Assembly: GCA_029339505.1 (NCBI GenBank)
Contig: JAQISU010000182.1
Location: forward strand, 4,067,501 to 4,131,500
Length of the DNA stretch: 64,000 nucleotides
DNA from: Unio delphinus
Taxonomy: Eukaryota > Mollusca > Bivalvia > Unionida > Unionidae
Direction of reading: 5' to 3'
Of this stretch, positions 49,470-59,683 are shown piece after piece (the stretch's first letter is position 1; every line of letters begins with the position of its first letter). Below the pieces are notes generated by a model. The model saw nothing but the letters and a program-made list of their open reading frames with translations. It searched no databases and was not told the origin of the DNA. Position numbers and translations under genes: made by a program.

Positions 49470-50392
49470 CTAGCTTTGAAGTGTATTTGAACGATAGTCT
49501 TTCAAGATCAAACAAGATGTTCCAATGAAACGTATTAGATCGGATATCGATTTTTTAAATCTAGTTTTGATATTTGCAAACCAGTATATATTTATTCTGA
49601 TTACGTCGCATAATATCATCAAACGATGATGCGCACATACTATATGATTTTGTTCGAAATTAAGTAAAATATCTGCAAATGTTCTTGTTGGCCATTTATC
49701 ATAAACGAAACATCAGTAACACAGTTTCTCAAATATCATATGACTATGCGTTTGAGAATTTAGTCAATTAGCATTTTAAAGGCAATGAAAATATATCGCT
49801 GTGCTGGAATTCTTGTTGTGATGCTATGTACCACCTAAAAAACCCATCAAGTGTGCTATAAAGACTATTTGTTGACACTTTTAATCATGACAATACTGAT
49901 TTACCACCTTGAATCACACATGACAATCATTTCTGTTCTTCAGTGAGCGATGGAGTCATTGCCGGCATCCATAATGACAGTTGTGAAATTGTTACTTTAC
50001 CAGCATCTCCTACAAATCGCCCTATTACACCATTGTCAGTAGCTTTTCTAACAACCACTATTGTATATTTGGTTCCACACCAAAAACAAACTTTCATTCA
50101 TTTCTACCAAATACGAAATTGTGAGATAGCACATGAAACAATCTTCTATTATCACCTTTTTACATTGATCGGCGAATAAATAATCTTCAGCTAAAATCAT
50201 GATTCATCGATATTACTGTGTGGCTTTCTGGAGCTTCTGAAGCATATCTTACATTACCAATAGTGATGTTTCTATTGGCAGGATTATTAGAAGAAATCCT
50301 TTAAAACAGCTTTGATGGCACAGAGAATCTTTAATAATCAGTTGCTAGGTTTATTTTCGTTGTCGCAACATCAACCTCTATTTGAACTATTT

Positions 50393-50450
<58 letters not shown>

Positions 50451-50590
50451 CGCTATCACACAAAGCCATTCTTCCATTATTAACAGAACCAACCTTAACA
50501 TCAGCGCTATTTACTGTGCCATCCGCTTATTATATTCATTACGGGTCTATGTTGAACATTTTGGACGACCATCTTTTTTATTATTAATTT
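49470..50590 (-). pseudogene. Major capsid protein relic, copy M
   Basis: Good DNA similarity to the R capsid gene in three blocks: 49480-49560 with 59815-59900 (CAAGATGTTCCAA and AGATCGGAT), 49940-50130 with 60290-60490 (GATGGAGTCATTGCCGGCATCCA), and 50455-50500 with 60825-60870 (CATTCTTCCATTATTAACAG). A microsatellite at 50395-50449 interrupts the coding relic. Not functional. Confidence 0.78.
50395..50449. repeat. (AT)n microsatellite inside the M capsid relic
   Basis: Pure AT of about 55 bp, absent from R at the matching place, so it arose after integration. Confidence 0.9.
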
Positions 50591-50639
50591 ATCTAATTGA
50601 TGTGATGGTCATCAACAATTTAATAGAAAAGAGATCTAT

Positions 50640-51090
50640 ACCACTAATATACATGATACCAATTGTAAATAATAGTTGACAAATAGCAGGTGCTTCATGA
50701 ATTATTTCTCGAACCAGCTCGTTTCCATCCATTCAGAATTTTAGTTGTTATACGTCATCGAGAATATTGTTAGGGCATGAAATGATACAAATGATTTTGG
50801 TACCTGAACCAAGCCTACTTACGGTGTTACCGGATTCAAGGGTTGGTTGTCTCCTTAGTGGCGATTTCTATGATTTGTTGGCCATATAATTGGTCGTCCA
50901 ACATTTTTTCATTTCATTACCTTGATCAACAAAATCATTTTCTTCTTTATATTTTTGTATATTGGGTTGTGAAATATTAATGTAATCTTGAAATAGTTTA
51001 GCAGTCCATTCATGTTCGGCTGTGTTATTAAACTCTGGTTCTAGAAATTAATGCCGTAATTGATATCCACTCGCAGCAACAGCAGCTGGT
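50640..51090 (-). pseudogene. Glu-rich structural-module protein relic, copy M (C-terminal part)
   Basis: The conserved C-terminal block is visible on the minus strand: NNILDDV, then NELVREIIHEA, ICQLLF and GIMYISG, matching R at about 62410-62560. The pVI-like gene that sits between this gene and the capsid gene in R has no room here and seems deleted. A CR1/L2-like LINE borders it at 51105. Confidence 0.75.
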
Positions 51091-51104
51091 TCATTCATAA
51101 ATGC

Positions 51105-51156
<52 letters not shown>

Positions 51157-51930
51157 TAATAATAATAATATTAATGAGAACTTTGCATAGCGCCTTATCT
51201 TTCGAAGCTCTAAGCGCTTAACACCATCATTAATGATATGACTACACAAAAGAAGACAAATGACAAAAACAATGTAATTGGAAAACATAAAAACATGATG
51301 AAAACATATAAAATACAAAACACAATTAGGTCGCTAAGTTTGTCCGTGCAGTCCAAATTGTGTCTTTGTGTCTAATTTCAATGGGCACTTCGTTCCACGT
51401 CACCGGGCCCTGGTATGCAAACGAACGTTGTCCATATGACTTTGTTTTCACCGTGGGGACAATGAGTATACGAGTATCAGAAGAAGAGCGTAAGTGTCTA
51501 GCTGATGTATACACATGGGTGAGGCTGGATATGTTGGACTTGAGTCTGTCATTAAAACATAGCACATAGAGCAAATTTTGTGTTTGATTCTGTATCGAAT
51601 CGATGCCCAGTGTAGGGTACAGAGCAGTGGTGAGGTGTGCTCTTATCGAGGTACTCTAAACATGATCCGTGCAGCTGTGGTTTCAACGTTTTGAAGTTTC
51701 TGGAGTAAATATTGTGACGAACCAGACAGAATTGAATTATAATAGTCCAGCATTAAAAGTACTAATAAACAAACAGGTGTTTTAGTGACATCAACTGAAG
51801 GATAATTACGAATGGAAATGATGCGTCTCAATTCAAAATATGCAGCCATGCATATGTTCATGACATGCTGGTGCAATGTGAGAGTACTGTGTTTATAACC
51901 TTCCTGAGTAAAATATTTAGTTTTTAATTC
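51105..51930 (-). mobile_element. CR1/L2-like LINE, 3' fragment
   Basis: Minus-strand frames at 51643-51876 (AYFELRRIISIRNYPSVD, then LLQKLQNVETTAARIMFRVP) and 51326-51574 (ARHLRSSSDTRILIVPTVK, QRSFAYQGPVTWNEVPIEIR) are the C-terminal part of a CR1/L2-type reverse transcriptase protein, split by a frameshift. They are followed by the AAGCGCTTAGAGC 3' UTR and an ATT-type tail (51105-51170). Inactive. Confidence 0.87.
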
Positions 51931-52700
51931 TGGTTTAGATAGATCCTCGACGATAATTTAAAGGTATTGAATTTCAGGACATGTTTAGTCGGCAGAGTCC
52001 ATAGCTTCGATGCTTTGTTATGGTAGTGTTTCATTAATTTAAGTGTCACGCTGGATTTTTATTGAGAGACTGATATAATATATCACAGTATCGGGAAAGA
52101 CGTTACCAAAAGTAAGTATCGGGGAGGGTAAATTCGCGCGTGTATAACATTTCAAAAACCACAAGACAAAACAACCAACATCTCTAATGGAGAGAAATTC
52201 TTGGTTACTTAGAGACTTCGGTCTGGCAATATTGGGGTCATATTTCCGATTTCGTAAGAAGCTTAAATTTACCAAATGGATTAGTAGTTGGTTCACCCTT
52301 CCTGCTGTCCTGGTCTTAAAATTTAAAAGGATGTAATTTATTTTACCAACTTCATTACTTGTTCAGTGGAGTAGGTGATTGTTCGAAAAGAAACCCACTT
52401 GATCTTTACATTTTGGACATCAACTCTGAAAGAAATAACTGCGTAATTTTATTTTGTAGGTTTATTGCACTTTCATTTGGAACATGTTTTAAACACAAAT
52501 CTCTGTTTGCAATCCTTCCGAAAATAATTTGTTGTAAGGATTATATTTGCTAATTATGTACTAAGCGTGTATACTTGCTCTTGATTTCTCTGATGTGGTA
52601 TGTCTGTCGTCACATAGGGTCACCGTCGTAAGTGTTACATCCTGTAAAGTCAATAGGCTCATTCAGCTTTCTCACTCACTGATCTTTATTAAAATGAATT
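51931..52700. other. Non-coding sequence
   Basis: No gene or further viral similarity recognised. Two open frames (52039-52296 minus and 52359-52553 plus) resemble nothing I can name. Confidence 0.4.
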
Positions 52701-52704
52701 GAAA

Positions 52705-52777
52705 ATGTATGTATGTATGTATGTATGTATGTATGTATGTATGTATGTATGTATGTATGTATGTATGTATGTATGTA

Positions 52778-52816
<39 letters not shown>

Positions 52817-52828
52817 ATGTATGTATGT
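52705..52828. repeat. (ATGT)n / (CTGT)n microsatellite
   Basis: About 70 bp of ATGT units, then CTGT units, then three ATGT units. Confidence 0.95.
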
Positions 52829-52974
52829 TCGTGTTCAAATACACGTGTATTAACAGGTTACATAACTCAGAAGTGAACTACTAAGGGAAAGCCTTTGGGA
52901 CAAAATGATGTGCAGATGAATTAATTCAATCAAAAATGTTCTTTATAATTTATTAATTATAATCATTGCTAGCT

Positions 52975-52975
<1 letters not shown>

Positions 52976-53028
<53 letters not shown>

Positions 53029-53215
53029 CATAATAATAATCATCAGCATCATCATCATAATAATAAATAATACAATAAAAACGATAATAATAATAAATAA
53101 TAATAATAATAAATAATACAACAATAATGATAATAATAATAATAAATACAATCATAATAATAATATTAATACTACTACTACTACTACTACTACAACTACT
53201 ACAACTAATAATAGT
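52976..53215. repeat. (AAT)n-rich microsatellite with CTA block
   Basis: Imperfect ATA/AAT trinucleotides, a CAT block near 53040 and a CTA block near 53170. Confidence 0.95.
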
Positions 53216-53389
53216 GTTTGTTTGTTTCATTCGAATTGTTAACGTAGCGTTAACATTTTATCAGTCATATCGGTACAATGTCTGCAGTGAGGCAGTTAAT
53301 AGTTATATCTACACTGGGGTATCACGCAGCAGACATGTAGCATAATGTCCCACAAAGTCACAATAACACTCGCCGGTCACAAGAATGGG

Positions 53390-55560
53390 TGTAAATAAAG
53401 GAGAGTTAGTCGTGGGGCTAGCAACCCGACCCTGTAAAACCCAATTTGCTACAAAAACATAAGAAAAACCAGAAACTGAAAGCCTCCGGAAGGAAGGGTC
53501 TTCTCCTGGTATACTTATGACGATATGTGATGAAATCAGCGAGCCCGCGGAAGCCATAAAGCAGACCATCATTCTATCAAACAAGAATATTAATATAGCA
53601 ACATGGAAAGTGAGGACAACTATGAGGCAGGAAAAACAGCACATGTAGCAACAGAGATGAGAATCTACAACATATCCCTGCTTGACATCAGCGAAACGAG
53701 ATGGATTCAATCTGGGCAAAAAAGACTGATGACAGAAAAGATGCTACAATATTTAGAACATGAGTAAGAAAATGCGCCTCATGCACAAGGGGTATGGTTC
53801 ATGCTGTCAAAGCAAGCATGCCAAGAAGTACTAGACCCCATGATGCACCAGCAGAACGAATGAAGTTCAGCGAAAACAGAAAGACCCGTAAAGGACAAGC
53901 AGGGAAAGACCATACCAGGTACAGAACACCAAATTAATGGATGGGCTTAACATTTTGAAGAACTGATGAACCGATCAGCACTACTATATTGCCCAGGAAT
54001 CCACCCAGCCAACGCAGAATTCCAAATAAGATGTGACAATCCCACCAGAGACGAGATCATGACAGCCATCACCCGGCTGTAGAACGCCAAGGCTGCTGGA
54101 CCTGATAACATCCCAGCATAAGTCCGCAGTACAGACCTAGAGACTTTAATGGAAATGCTATACCCACTCTTTGTGAAGATCTGGGAGGAAGAAGAAATAC
54201 CAACTGACTGGAACGATGGACACCTCATCAATATCCCGAAGAAAGGCGACCTCATCAACTACTAGAGGAATCAATCTTTGTCAGTACCATGAAAAGTCTT
54301 CAACCAGGTGTTCTTGGAGATGATGAAGAAGACCGTCGGCCCCCAGTTACGAGATGAGCAAGCTGGCGTCCGGCAAAATATATCGTGTACGGACCACATA
54401 GCTACTCTTTGCATCATAGTCGAGCAATCATTGTAGTGCAATTCGTTGGTCTACATCAACTTTGTCGGTTGTGAGAAGGCATTTAACAGTGTGGACCGAG
54501 ATACACTCTGGAAACTTCTTAACGACTATGGCATTCCACCGAAGCTGGTGAATCTAATCAAGAACATTTACAACGGAACGTCCTGCAGAGTCATGCATGC
54601 AGGACAGTACACATACACCTTTCTGGTGCGGACTGGCCTCAGGAAAGGCTGCTTGCTCCATTTCTCTTCCTTCTCGTCATCGACTGGATTATGACCACGA
54701 TCACCAATGGGCGGAGAAATGGATATTGTGGAGTCAAGTGGAGGACCTGGACTTTACCGATGACCTAGCGGTCTTGTCCCACAGTCAGCAGCAAATGCAG
54801 GACAAGACCGACACATAGTCAGCCACATCTGCACAGGTTGGCCTCAACATCCACAAAGACAATACTAAGATCCTCAAGTACAGTTATATCAGTATCAACC
54901 CTGGCACACTGCAGGGAAGTTCCTTGGACGAGGTGGAGTCCTTCACGTACCTAGGCAGCATTATCAACCAGCAAGGTGACACAAACTCATATGTCAAGGC
55001 AAGGATAGGAAAGGCGAGAGCAGCTTTCATACAGCTCAAGAACATCTGCAACCCCAAAACAAATTTCCTTGACTACCAAGCTCAGATTGTTCAACTCCAA
55101 TGTGAAGTCAGTCGAACTGTGTGGAACAGATACCTGGAGAACCACTAAGTCCACAGTAATGAGTGTTTTGACCTTTATCAACAGATGCCTAAGAAGACTT
55201 ATCCAGATCCGCTGGCCAGACACCATCAGCAATAACAACCAGTGGCAGAGAACCTCCCAGTTTCAGGTAGAGGATGATATCAAGACGCAAAGGTGGGGTT
55301 GGATAGGACACACCCTACGTAAGCCTCCAACTAACATTAGCAGACAGGCATTAAAGTGGAACCCTCAAGGCAAGAGTTGAAGGGGAGGACCATGAAACCA
55401 CCTGGCGACGCGACCTTGAGGCGGGCATCACGAAGAGTGGTCACACCTGGAGTCAGATTAAGAGGATGGCTCAGGACAAAAGACTATGGCAACCTTTAGT
55501 GGGCGGCCTATACCCCGGCAATGGTGACGGGTGCAAAAATGTCACATTAAGCAGCAGAGT
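53390..55560 (+). mobile_element. RTE-like LINE, frameshifted and internally deleted
   Basis: Plus-strand pieces in order: start of the APE endonuclease (NINIATWKVRT near 53590, then an SETRW-like segment near 53695), a gap where most of the endonuclease is missing, then the reverse transcriptase (AGPDNIP near 54100, HLINIPKKGDL near 54225, YINFVGCEKAFNSVDRDTLW at 54452-54515, a VRTGLRKGC block near 54625, FTDDLAVLSHSQQQMQDK near 54755, ESFTYLGSIINQQGD near 54940) and the C-terminal tail ([27 protein letters not shown] near 55300). The catalytic FADD motif reads FTDD. It ends close to the end repeat of viral copy R. The organisation fits the RTE group whose RT matches animal craniofacial-development-protein-2-like entries. 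Confidence 0.85.
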
Positions 55561-55565
55561 GGGTG

Positions 55566-55690
55566 AACAGACTTTCTCTAATTGGGGTATATTTTAAGCA
55601 AAAATATTCTAAGTCTCCATTTGCCAAACTGAGACTTAACAATTTTAGAGCTCTGTTTGTCAAACGGAGCCTTCCTCAAGGGTAAAAAAA
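55566..55690 (+). repeat. End repeat of viral copy R
   Basis: Matches 31005-31130 in the same orientation. It has two hairpin units: AAGTCTCCATTTG...CAAACTGAGACTT at about 55611-55637 and AGCTCTGTTTG...CAAACGGAGC at about 55650-55670. It lies 70 bp from the end of the penton-like gene, whereas in copy L the same repeat lies next to the opposite end of the structural module. Confidence 0.6.
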
Positions 55691-55759
55691 AAAGACGCCA
55701 TTTAGTTGACGTTCACCTCCTCGGCTGCTAATGCGCTAACTAAATATTTGATCAAGTCC

Positions 55760-57094
55760 TTAAGATTTCACAAACAAACTAATTTGTAAAACCTCACCTC
55801 GTAAATCAATCAGATTATTAGATTGGTCAGTGAGTTTGAAATTAATTCTCGTTAACAAATTATTATGACATCGCATATAGACTAGATTAGTTGGGTCTTC
55901 AATAATTAGAAATCCTGGAGGAGCCGTTGGTGCAAATGAGTATAAAATATATCCTTGCTGAGCTTGATTTGATTGTTCGAGATTTATTTGATAATTCCCT
56001 TCGATAACGTCACATACTAAATTGAGCGCAATCACCGTTGAAATATTCACATTGTTCGGAGCAATATGTCTACCGCCGCCTTCTGGATCATTATTAAATT
56101 TCAGAATATTTTCTGTAGGATTCTTCGATTTTTTCCAATTATCGTGGATTCTTTTGAACCCAATATCAATAGCATCGTCAAGTTGTTTCTTTAGTTTATC
56201 CGGGTTATATCCAGGGATTTTAAATTCTTTAATCTCCGTTTTATTAATATTGTATAGATCCGCAAACTTATCATGTAAGATCTCTTCATTTAATACTTCT
56301 TGAATAATTTTCGAGTGAAATATTTTCATATCGTCGATGATTTTATTACCCGTTTCTACGACGTTGATAAATTCATCCTTGGTGAGAGAGCCGGATTTAA
56401 TAGATATTAGCAGTAGTGAAAAATCATTATTCATTGCTGTGAAATTTCCGTTAATGAGAGGAACATAAATTGATTCAAAAATTTCTTTATTAAAGAATTT
56501 ATTAGGAGCATAATCCTGATAACTCTTGACTTCATTGACGGGTTTTATTTTGTTGGTGATATAATCGGATTTCTTAGGTTCGGGTGGAAAATCCTTCGAA
56601 TCTTCTCGCGAGTTATCCGGTGGTAATTCAGGCCATCCTAACACTGATCTTATAGAACTCTGATAAATATCTACAACATACCCAGGGGAATTAATCTCAA
56701 TAGCAGATGATAACGTCGGCTCGTGAACCGTTATAGCGATTTTTGATTCTTTTCCAGTGAGAGATTTTATTCTACGTTGAAATTCAGCGTTGATCTGTTC
56801 GATTTGATATGACCCAGTTGGTAACGAGACAACGTTCCAGTCTGGGGTTCCGTCTTCACGATTTTTCCACGCGAACACCAAGGAATTATTCGGTTGTTGA
56901 CCACCAAATGCTACCGATCTAATATTAGGCCAGCTATGATACACTCGTAGTTTTGCTAGTGCGATCTCGCTCACGGGAACAGGAATTGGAAAATTAACAC
57001 TAAATTCGGGACGTGTTGAGGTTATTGATATCGTGCTTGTTTTCACCGGTGTTGTATTTGTTACTATTTGTTGAAGTAGTTCTTGCGACGACAT
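55760..57094 (-). CDS. Penton-like minor capsid protein
   Basis: An uninterrupted 444-residue protein, last gene of the R structural module. Residues 30-155 and 339-444 are conserved with copy L and look beta-rich (for example WNVVSLPTGSYQIEQIN, then GGGRHIAPNNVNIS, YILYSFAPTAPPGFLI and INFKLTDQSNNLIDLRGE). Between them residues 160-335 form a charged, helix-prone insert that differs strongly from L. Related proteins lie beside double-jelly-roll capsid genes in Polinton-like elements. A penton or vertex role is inferred from position and fold pattern. The start at 57094 overlaps the previous gene by 95 bp. Eukaryotic expression would need its own transcript or leaky scanning. Confidence 0.7.
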   Translation of the reverse strand: MSSQELLQQIVTNTTPVKTSTISITSTRPEFSVNFPIPVPVSEIALAKLRVYHSWPNIRSVAFGGQQPNNSLVFAWKNREDGTPDWNVVSLPTGSYQIEQINAEFQRRIKSLTGKESKIAITVHEPTLSSAIEINSPGYVVDIYQSSIRSVLGWPELPPDNSREDSKDFPPEPKKSDYITNKIKPVNEVKSYQDYAPNKFFNKEIFESIYVPLINGNFTAMNNDFSLLLISIKSGSLTKDEFINVVETGNKIIDDMKIFHSKIIQEVLNEEILHDKFADLYNINKTEIKEFKIPGYNPDKLKKQLDDAIDIGFKRIHDNWKKSKNPTENILKFNNDPEGGGRHIAPNNVNISTVIALNLVCDVIEGNYQINLEQSNQAQQGYILYSFAPTAPPGFLIIEDPTNLVYMRCHNNLLTRINFKLTDQSNNLIDLRGEVLQISLFVKS

Positions 57095-57557
57095 TATTAT
57101 TATTATTCTGCTCTAATTTCAGCATTGTTGATTTATACAATTGAGCCATAGTTGAAAATTCGCTATCTGATATTGTTGTGTCATCCAACGACGATGATAT
57201 CAACGAGGATAATTGCGAGTAACCGGCAGATGCAATATGATATTTAATTAAATAATCATGTAGTTTACTCTGGCTACACGATGATAGTTTTTTTGTGATC
57301 CCAGTTAATATACCAGCAATTGTAGCCACTGCGGAAATAGCGATTGGAACTACGACCGGAGCAATCATTGTAACCGAAGATAGTATTATTCCAGCAGCAG
57401 TGATTACTCCTGACACCGAGTACACGGTGATATCAACTGTGGTTATTCTTCGTTTGTATTTTTTGATTTTTATTTGATATTCTTCACAGAGAGAACTGAG
57501 TTTAGTTTGAAATTCTCTGACTTGATCATAGCGATACTGATTCGATGATGGAGTCAT
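57000..57557 (-). CDS. Two-helix membrane protein of the structural module
   Basis: An uninterrupted 185-residue protein. A basic N-terminal helix (residues 12-40) is followed by a long hydrophobic region (45-87, Val/Ala/Ile-rich with Pro69 near the middle) that could form two membrane segments or a fusion-type hairpin. Then comes a Ser-rich helix and a low-complexity Asn/Thr tail that overlaps the next gene in another frame. Copy L has a relic at the same place. The hydrophobic hairpin suggests a virion or host membrane role. The exact function is unknown. Confidence 0.65.
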   Translation of the reverse strand: MTPSSNQYRYDQVREFQTKLSSLCEEYQIKIKKYKRRITTVDITVYSVSGVITAAGIILSSVTMIAPVVVPIAISAVATIAGILTGITKKLSSCSQSKLHDYLIKYHIASAGYSQLSSLISSSLDDTTISDSEFSTMAQLYKSTMLKLEQNNNNNVVARTTSTNSNKYNTGENKHDINNLNTSRI

Positions 57558-57589
57558 TTTATTTTAAAAGCGCTAGCATTTTCAATTAC

Positions 57590-57606
57590 AAATTACTTTG
57601 TAATTT
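57590..57606 (-). terminator. Hairpin after the fibre-like gene
   Basis: AAATTAC-TTT-GTAATTT, a perfect 7-bp stem with a 3-base loop, 24 bases past the fibre-like stop codon and before the next gene. Confidence 0.45.
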
Positions 57607-57629
57607 TGAATCGTGAAAGAATTTTTAAA

Positions 57630-58661
57630 TCAATTTAATTGTTTACTTAAATCCACTACGAATTCTACGTACCACGTTACTGAAACCCTGACTAGATTTC
57701 TATCTATGGTATTTATTATCGTGAATTGTTCAGTTGTATCCTTGTCGATGATCGTTGATACCGTATTATTGACTCCAGATGAACTCGACGATGATATATT
57801 AAACTGATTCGGTGATACTATTGTTAATCGATAAATACCCTTAACTGCTGCGGTTATGTTTAAAATGTTGTTTGTGGGAGTCCATATAAATGATCCGTGT
57901 TGAATCGTGTGTACTACGTTGTTGACGATAGATTTATCATGAGGAATTTTTACTTTTTCAACAACGCTTATCATTCTCATTGCATCATCCCTTATTGCGT
58001 TGTTGAATGTTTTAAGTTCATCGATGGATTTTTTAATATCGGGAAGTGTTATTTCAATTTTATCAAATGGGCTCCCAATAAACTTGTCCATGAGGTTTTT
58101 ACGAAACGTCATAAATAGTTTCGTGTGTTTTTCATATTCGGATTGAAGAGTTGCTAGTTCCAATATAGAATATTTTATTGTGGTGAGTTTTGGTGTGGTC
58201 ACTGGTGGATTTCCAAAAAATTCTAGTATGGGTTTGTCAATTTTGTCAACTATATTTCTTTGTAATGCAGTAAACTGATCAAATGCAACTATATGATCGT
58301 CATACTTATCATTAAGCGATTTTAATGAATTCACCGTGTTATCGTATGTTGCTAATTTATCCGTAATCGTTGAAACAAGTACACCTGGTTTGAGTTTACC
58401 CCCATCAGAAAATAACGCGATAGTATCCTCTGCTGCGTCTCGTTGTTTAACCAAAATATCATTAAGAGAGATATTACTACTTTTCAATTTACCCTGACGA
58501 TCTTGAAATACAACTATTTCACCAGGATCAATATTTGCTAGGTTTAATATTTCGGATATTTCATCTTCGATTAGGTTTTTAATATCCTTGTTATCAACGG
58601 TTTCAACTCCACTATCAGGTTTCTTCAGCGATGATAAAGGTCGTCCCCAAATATCAATCAT
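57630..58661 (-). CDS. Fibre-like structural protein
   Basis: An uninterrupted 343-residue protein. The N-terminal segment (MIDIWGRPLSSLKKP, then DPGEIVVFQDRQGKLK) is conserved in all three viral copies and may be the anchor to the virion. Residues about 85-245 are charged and heptad-like, suggesting a coiled-coil stalk. The last 90 residues (SFIWTPTNN, YRLTIVSPNQFNIS, WYVEFVVDLSK) look like a beta-sandwich head. The anchor-stalk-head layout suggests a fibre or receptor-binding role, by analogy with adenovirus-type virions. No direct homology to a named fibre is claimed. It follows the protease by 81 bp with a hairpin between. Confidence 0.6.
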   Translation of the reverse strand: MIDIWGRPLSSLKKPDSGVETVDNKDIKNLIEDEISEILNLANIDPGEIVVFQDRQGKLKSSNISLNDILVKQRDAAEDTIALFSDGGKLKPGVLVSTITDKLATYDNTVNSLKSLNDKYDDHIVAFDQFTALQRNIVDKIDKPILEFFGNPPVTTPKLTTIKYSILELATLQSEYEKHTKLFMTFRKNLMDKFIGSPFDKIEITLPDIKKSIDELKTFNNAIRDDAMRMISVVEKVKIPHDKSIVNNVVHTIQHGSFIWTPTNNILNITAAVKGIYRLTIVSPNQFNISSSSSSGVNNTVSTIIDKDTTEQFTIINTIDRNLVRVSVTWYVEFVVDLSKQLN

Positions 58662-58683
58662 TATTATAGAAATATTTTCATCG

Positions 58684-58698
58684 TCTAAATCCGATGGA
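58684..58698 (-). promoter_or_regulatory. Upstream motif shared by the fibre-like and capsid genes
   Basis: The minus strand reads CCATCGGATTTAGAC about 30 bases before the fibre-like ATG. The capsid gene has the same two 9-mers, CCATCGGAT and GATTTAGAC, in swapped order at 61116-61132. Followed by the AT-rich TTTCTATAATA just before the ATG. Candidate viral promoter element. Confidence 0.35.
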
Positions 58699-58723
58699 TT
58701 TTCAATCTAAAGATTTTTAATCC

Positions 58724-58742
58724 AAAATTCTTTCAGAATTTT
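58724..58742 (-). terminator. Hairpin after the protease gene
   Basis: AAAATTCT-TTC-AGAATTTT, an 8-bp stem with a 3-base loop, starting one base after the protease stop codon. Confidence 0.5.
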
Positions 58743-59147
58743 TTAAAGAGATTTGCCGCTAGTATACTCATTTACTACTATATGAGGTGGTTTCGAAAAT
58801 CTTTTGGATATAGCATCAAGTACGTTTAATACTTCATTACCACATATTGGTGGATCAAGCATTGTTTGTGTTGGTAACGTAGAATACCAAGTCTTCATTG
58901 GAAAATCTTTTATATAACGCATAAATTCTTTCGGCGGCGCTAATCCATATGAGTCAAAATAAATAATCCCACGTGGATCAATCGCGTATGCAACCCAGTG
59001 AGTTCCAGGTCCGGAGCTGTTATCTAAATTAATAATACCGGTTTCAACATCATTTGGTTGTGCCAGTAACTGATCTCTCATAAAAACCCCTCTGAAATTT
59101 TTTATTTTTAATTTTTTAGCGGTATCAATTAAATCAAAATTGGACAT
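58743..59147 (-). CDS. Adenain-like cysteine protease
   Basis: An uninterrupted 134-residue protein of the adenovirus-protease type (peptidase family C5-like), the maturation protease of Polinton-like and adenovirus virions, cutting structural precursors. Visible catalytic residues are His50 (GTHWVAYAID), Asp65 (IIYFDSYG) and Cys102 (DPPICGNEV), with Gln94 a candidate oxyanion-hole residue. The frame is open further upstream to 59195, but the ATG at 59147 follows the PX-like stop by five bases and gives the N-terminus MSNFDLIDTAKKL that aligns with copy L. It is shorter than adenovirus protease (about 200 residues), as is usual in this group. Confidence 0.88.
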   Translation of the reverse strand: MSNFDLIDTAKKLKIKNFRGVFMRDQLLAQPNDVETGIINLDNSSGPGTHWVAYAIDPRGIIYFDSYGLAPPKEFMRYIKDFPMKTWYSTLPTQTMLDPPICGNEVLNVLDAISKRFSKPPHIVVNEYTSGKSL

Positions 59148-59152
59148 AGGAA

Positions 59153-59614
59153 CTATATCGTTCCTGGAATTCGAAGACCCTTTCCGCTGTACCATGAACT
59201 CGGGGTTCCTGGTAGTCTTAGACCCTTTCCTTTTTTTTTATACCCCTTTCCAGTTGCCTTTTTCAACGCCATTCCTGCCGCGGTACCAATGGCTCCTAAC
59301 GCTGCTGCCTTCGCCACCGCTGGGGCTGCTGCGGCAATCAACCCTGGAATCAACCCTAACAACGGGAATATACCACCAGTCTTTTCCATATTGGCGATAG
59401 CAGCTTTAGAAAAAGTAATTTGAGTTCCTTTTTTTTCTTTAAACGCTTTATTGAAGTGATTAACCTGAGTTTTCGTCAGCGATAGTTTATTCCCTCCGCC
59501 ATTCATTTGATTAGGTTTCAGCGTTATTGTGGTTCCACATTGCTTAGCTGATTTGGATTGTAATTTTTTTAGCTGACCAGGTGTCAACGTAACATTGATA
59601 TTACTATACGACAT
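59153..59614 (-). CDS. PX-like basic core or minor capsid protein
   Basis: An uninterrupted 153-residue protein. Residues 1-80 are a Lys/Thr-rich region with two repeated strand-like units (VTLTPGQLKKLQ and ITFSKAAIANM). Residues 81-117 are an Ala/Gly-rich hydrophobic segment (GGIFPLLGLIPGLIAAAAPA). The tail is Lys/Gly-rich and ends with two LRxPGT motifs. It resembles the PX/pX-type small basic proteins of adintoviruses and Polinton-like viruses, which are protease substrates or DNA-condensing core proteins. The ATG at 59614 (MSYS) is preferred over 59683 because copy L starts at the same Met and because the longer frame would run into the hairpin after the capsid gene. Confidence 0.72.
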   Translation of the reverse strand: MSYSNINVTLTPGQLKKLQSKSAKQCGTTITLKPNQMNGGGNKLSLTKTQVNHFNKAFKEKKGTQITFSKAAIANMEKTGGIFPLLGLIPGLIAAAAPAVAKAAALGAIGTAAGMALKKATGKGYKKKGKGLRLPGTPSSWYSGKGLRIPGTI

Positions 59615-59641
59615 TATACAAAATAGATTGATTCTAAATTC

Positions 59642-59658
59642 AAATTGCTTTGCAATTT
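59642..59658 (-). terminator. Hairpin after the major capsid gene
   Basis: AAATTGC-TTT-GCAATTT, a perfect 7-bp stem with a 3-base loop, 26 bases past the capsid stop and 28 bases before the PX-like ATG. Confidence 0.5.
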
Positions 59659-59683
59659 TCAATGTAAGTATTTCTAAATTCAA

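Noticed and set aside
56022..56303. 93-codon plus-strand frame
   Set aside because: Antisense shadow of the penton-like gene.
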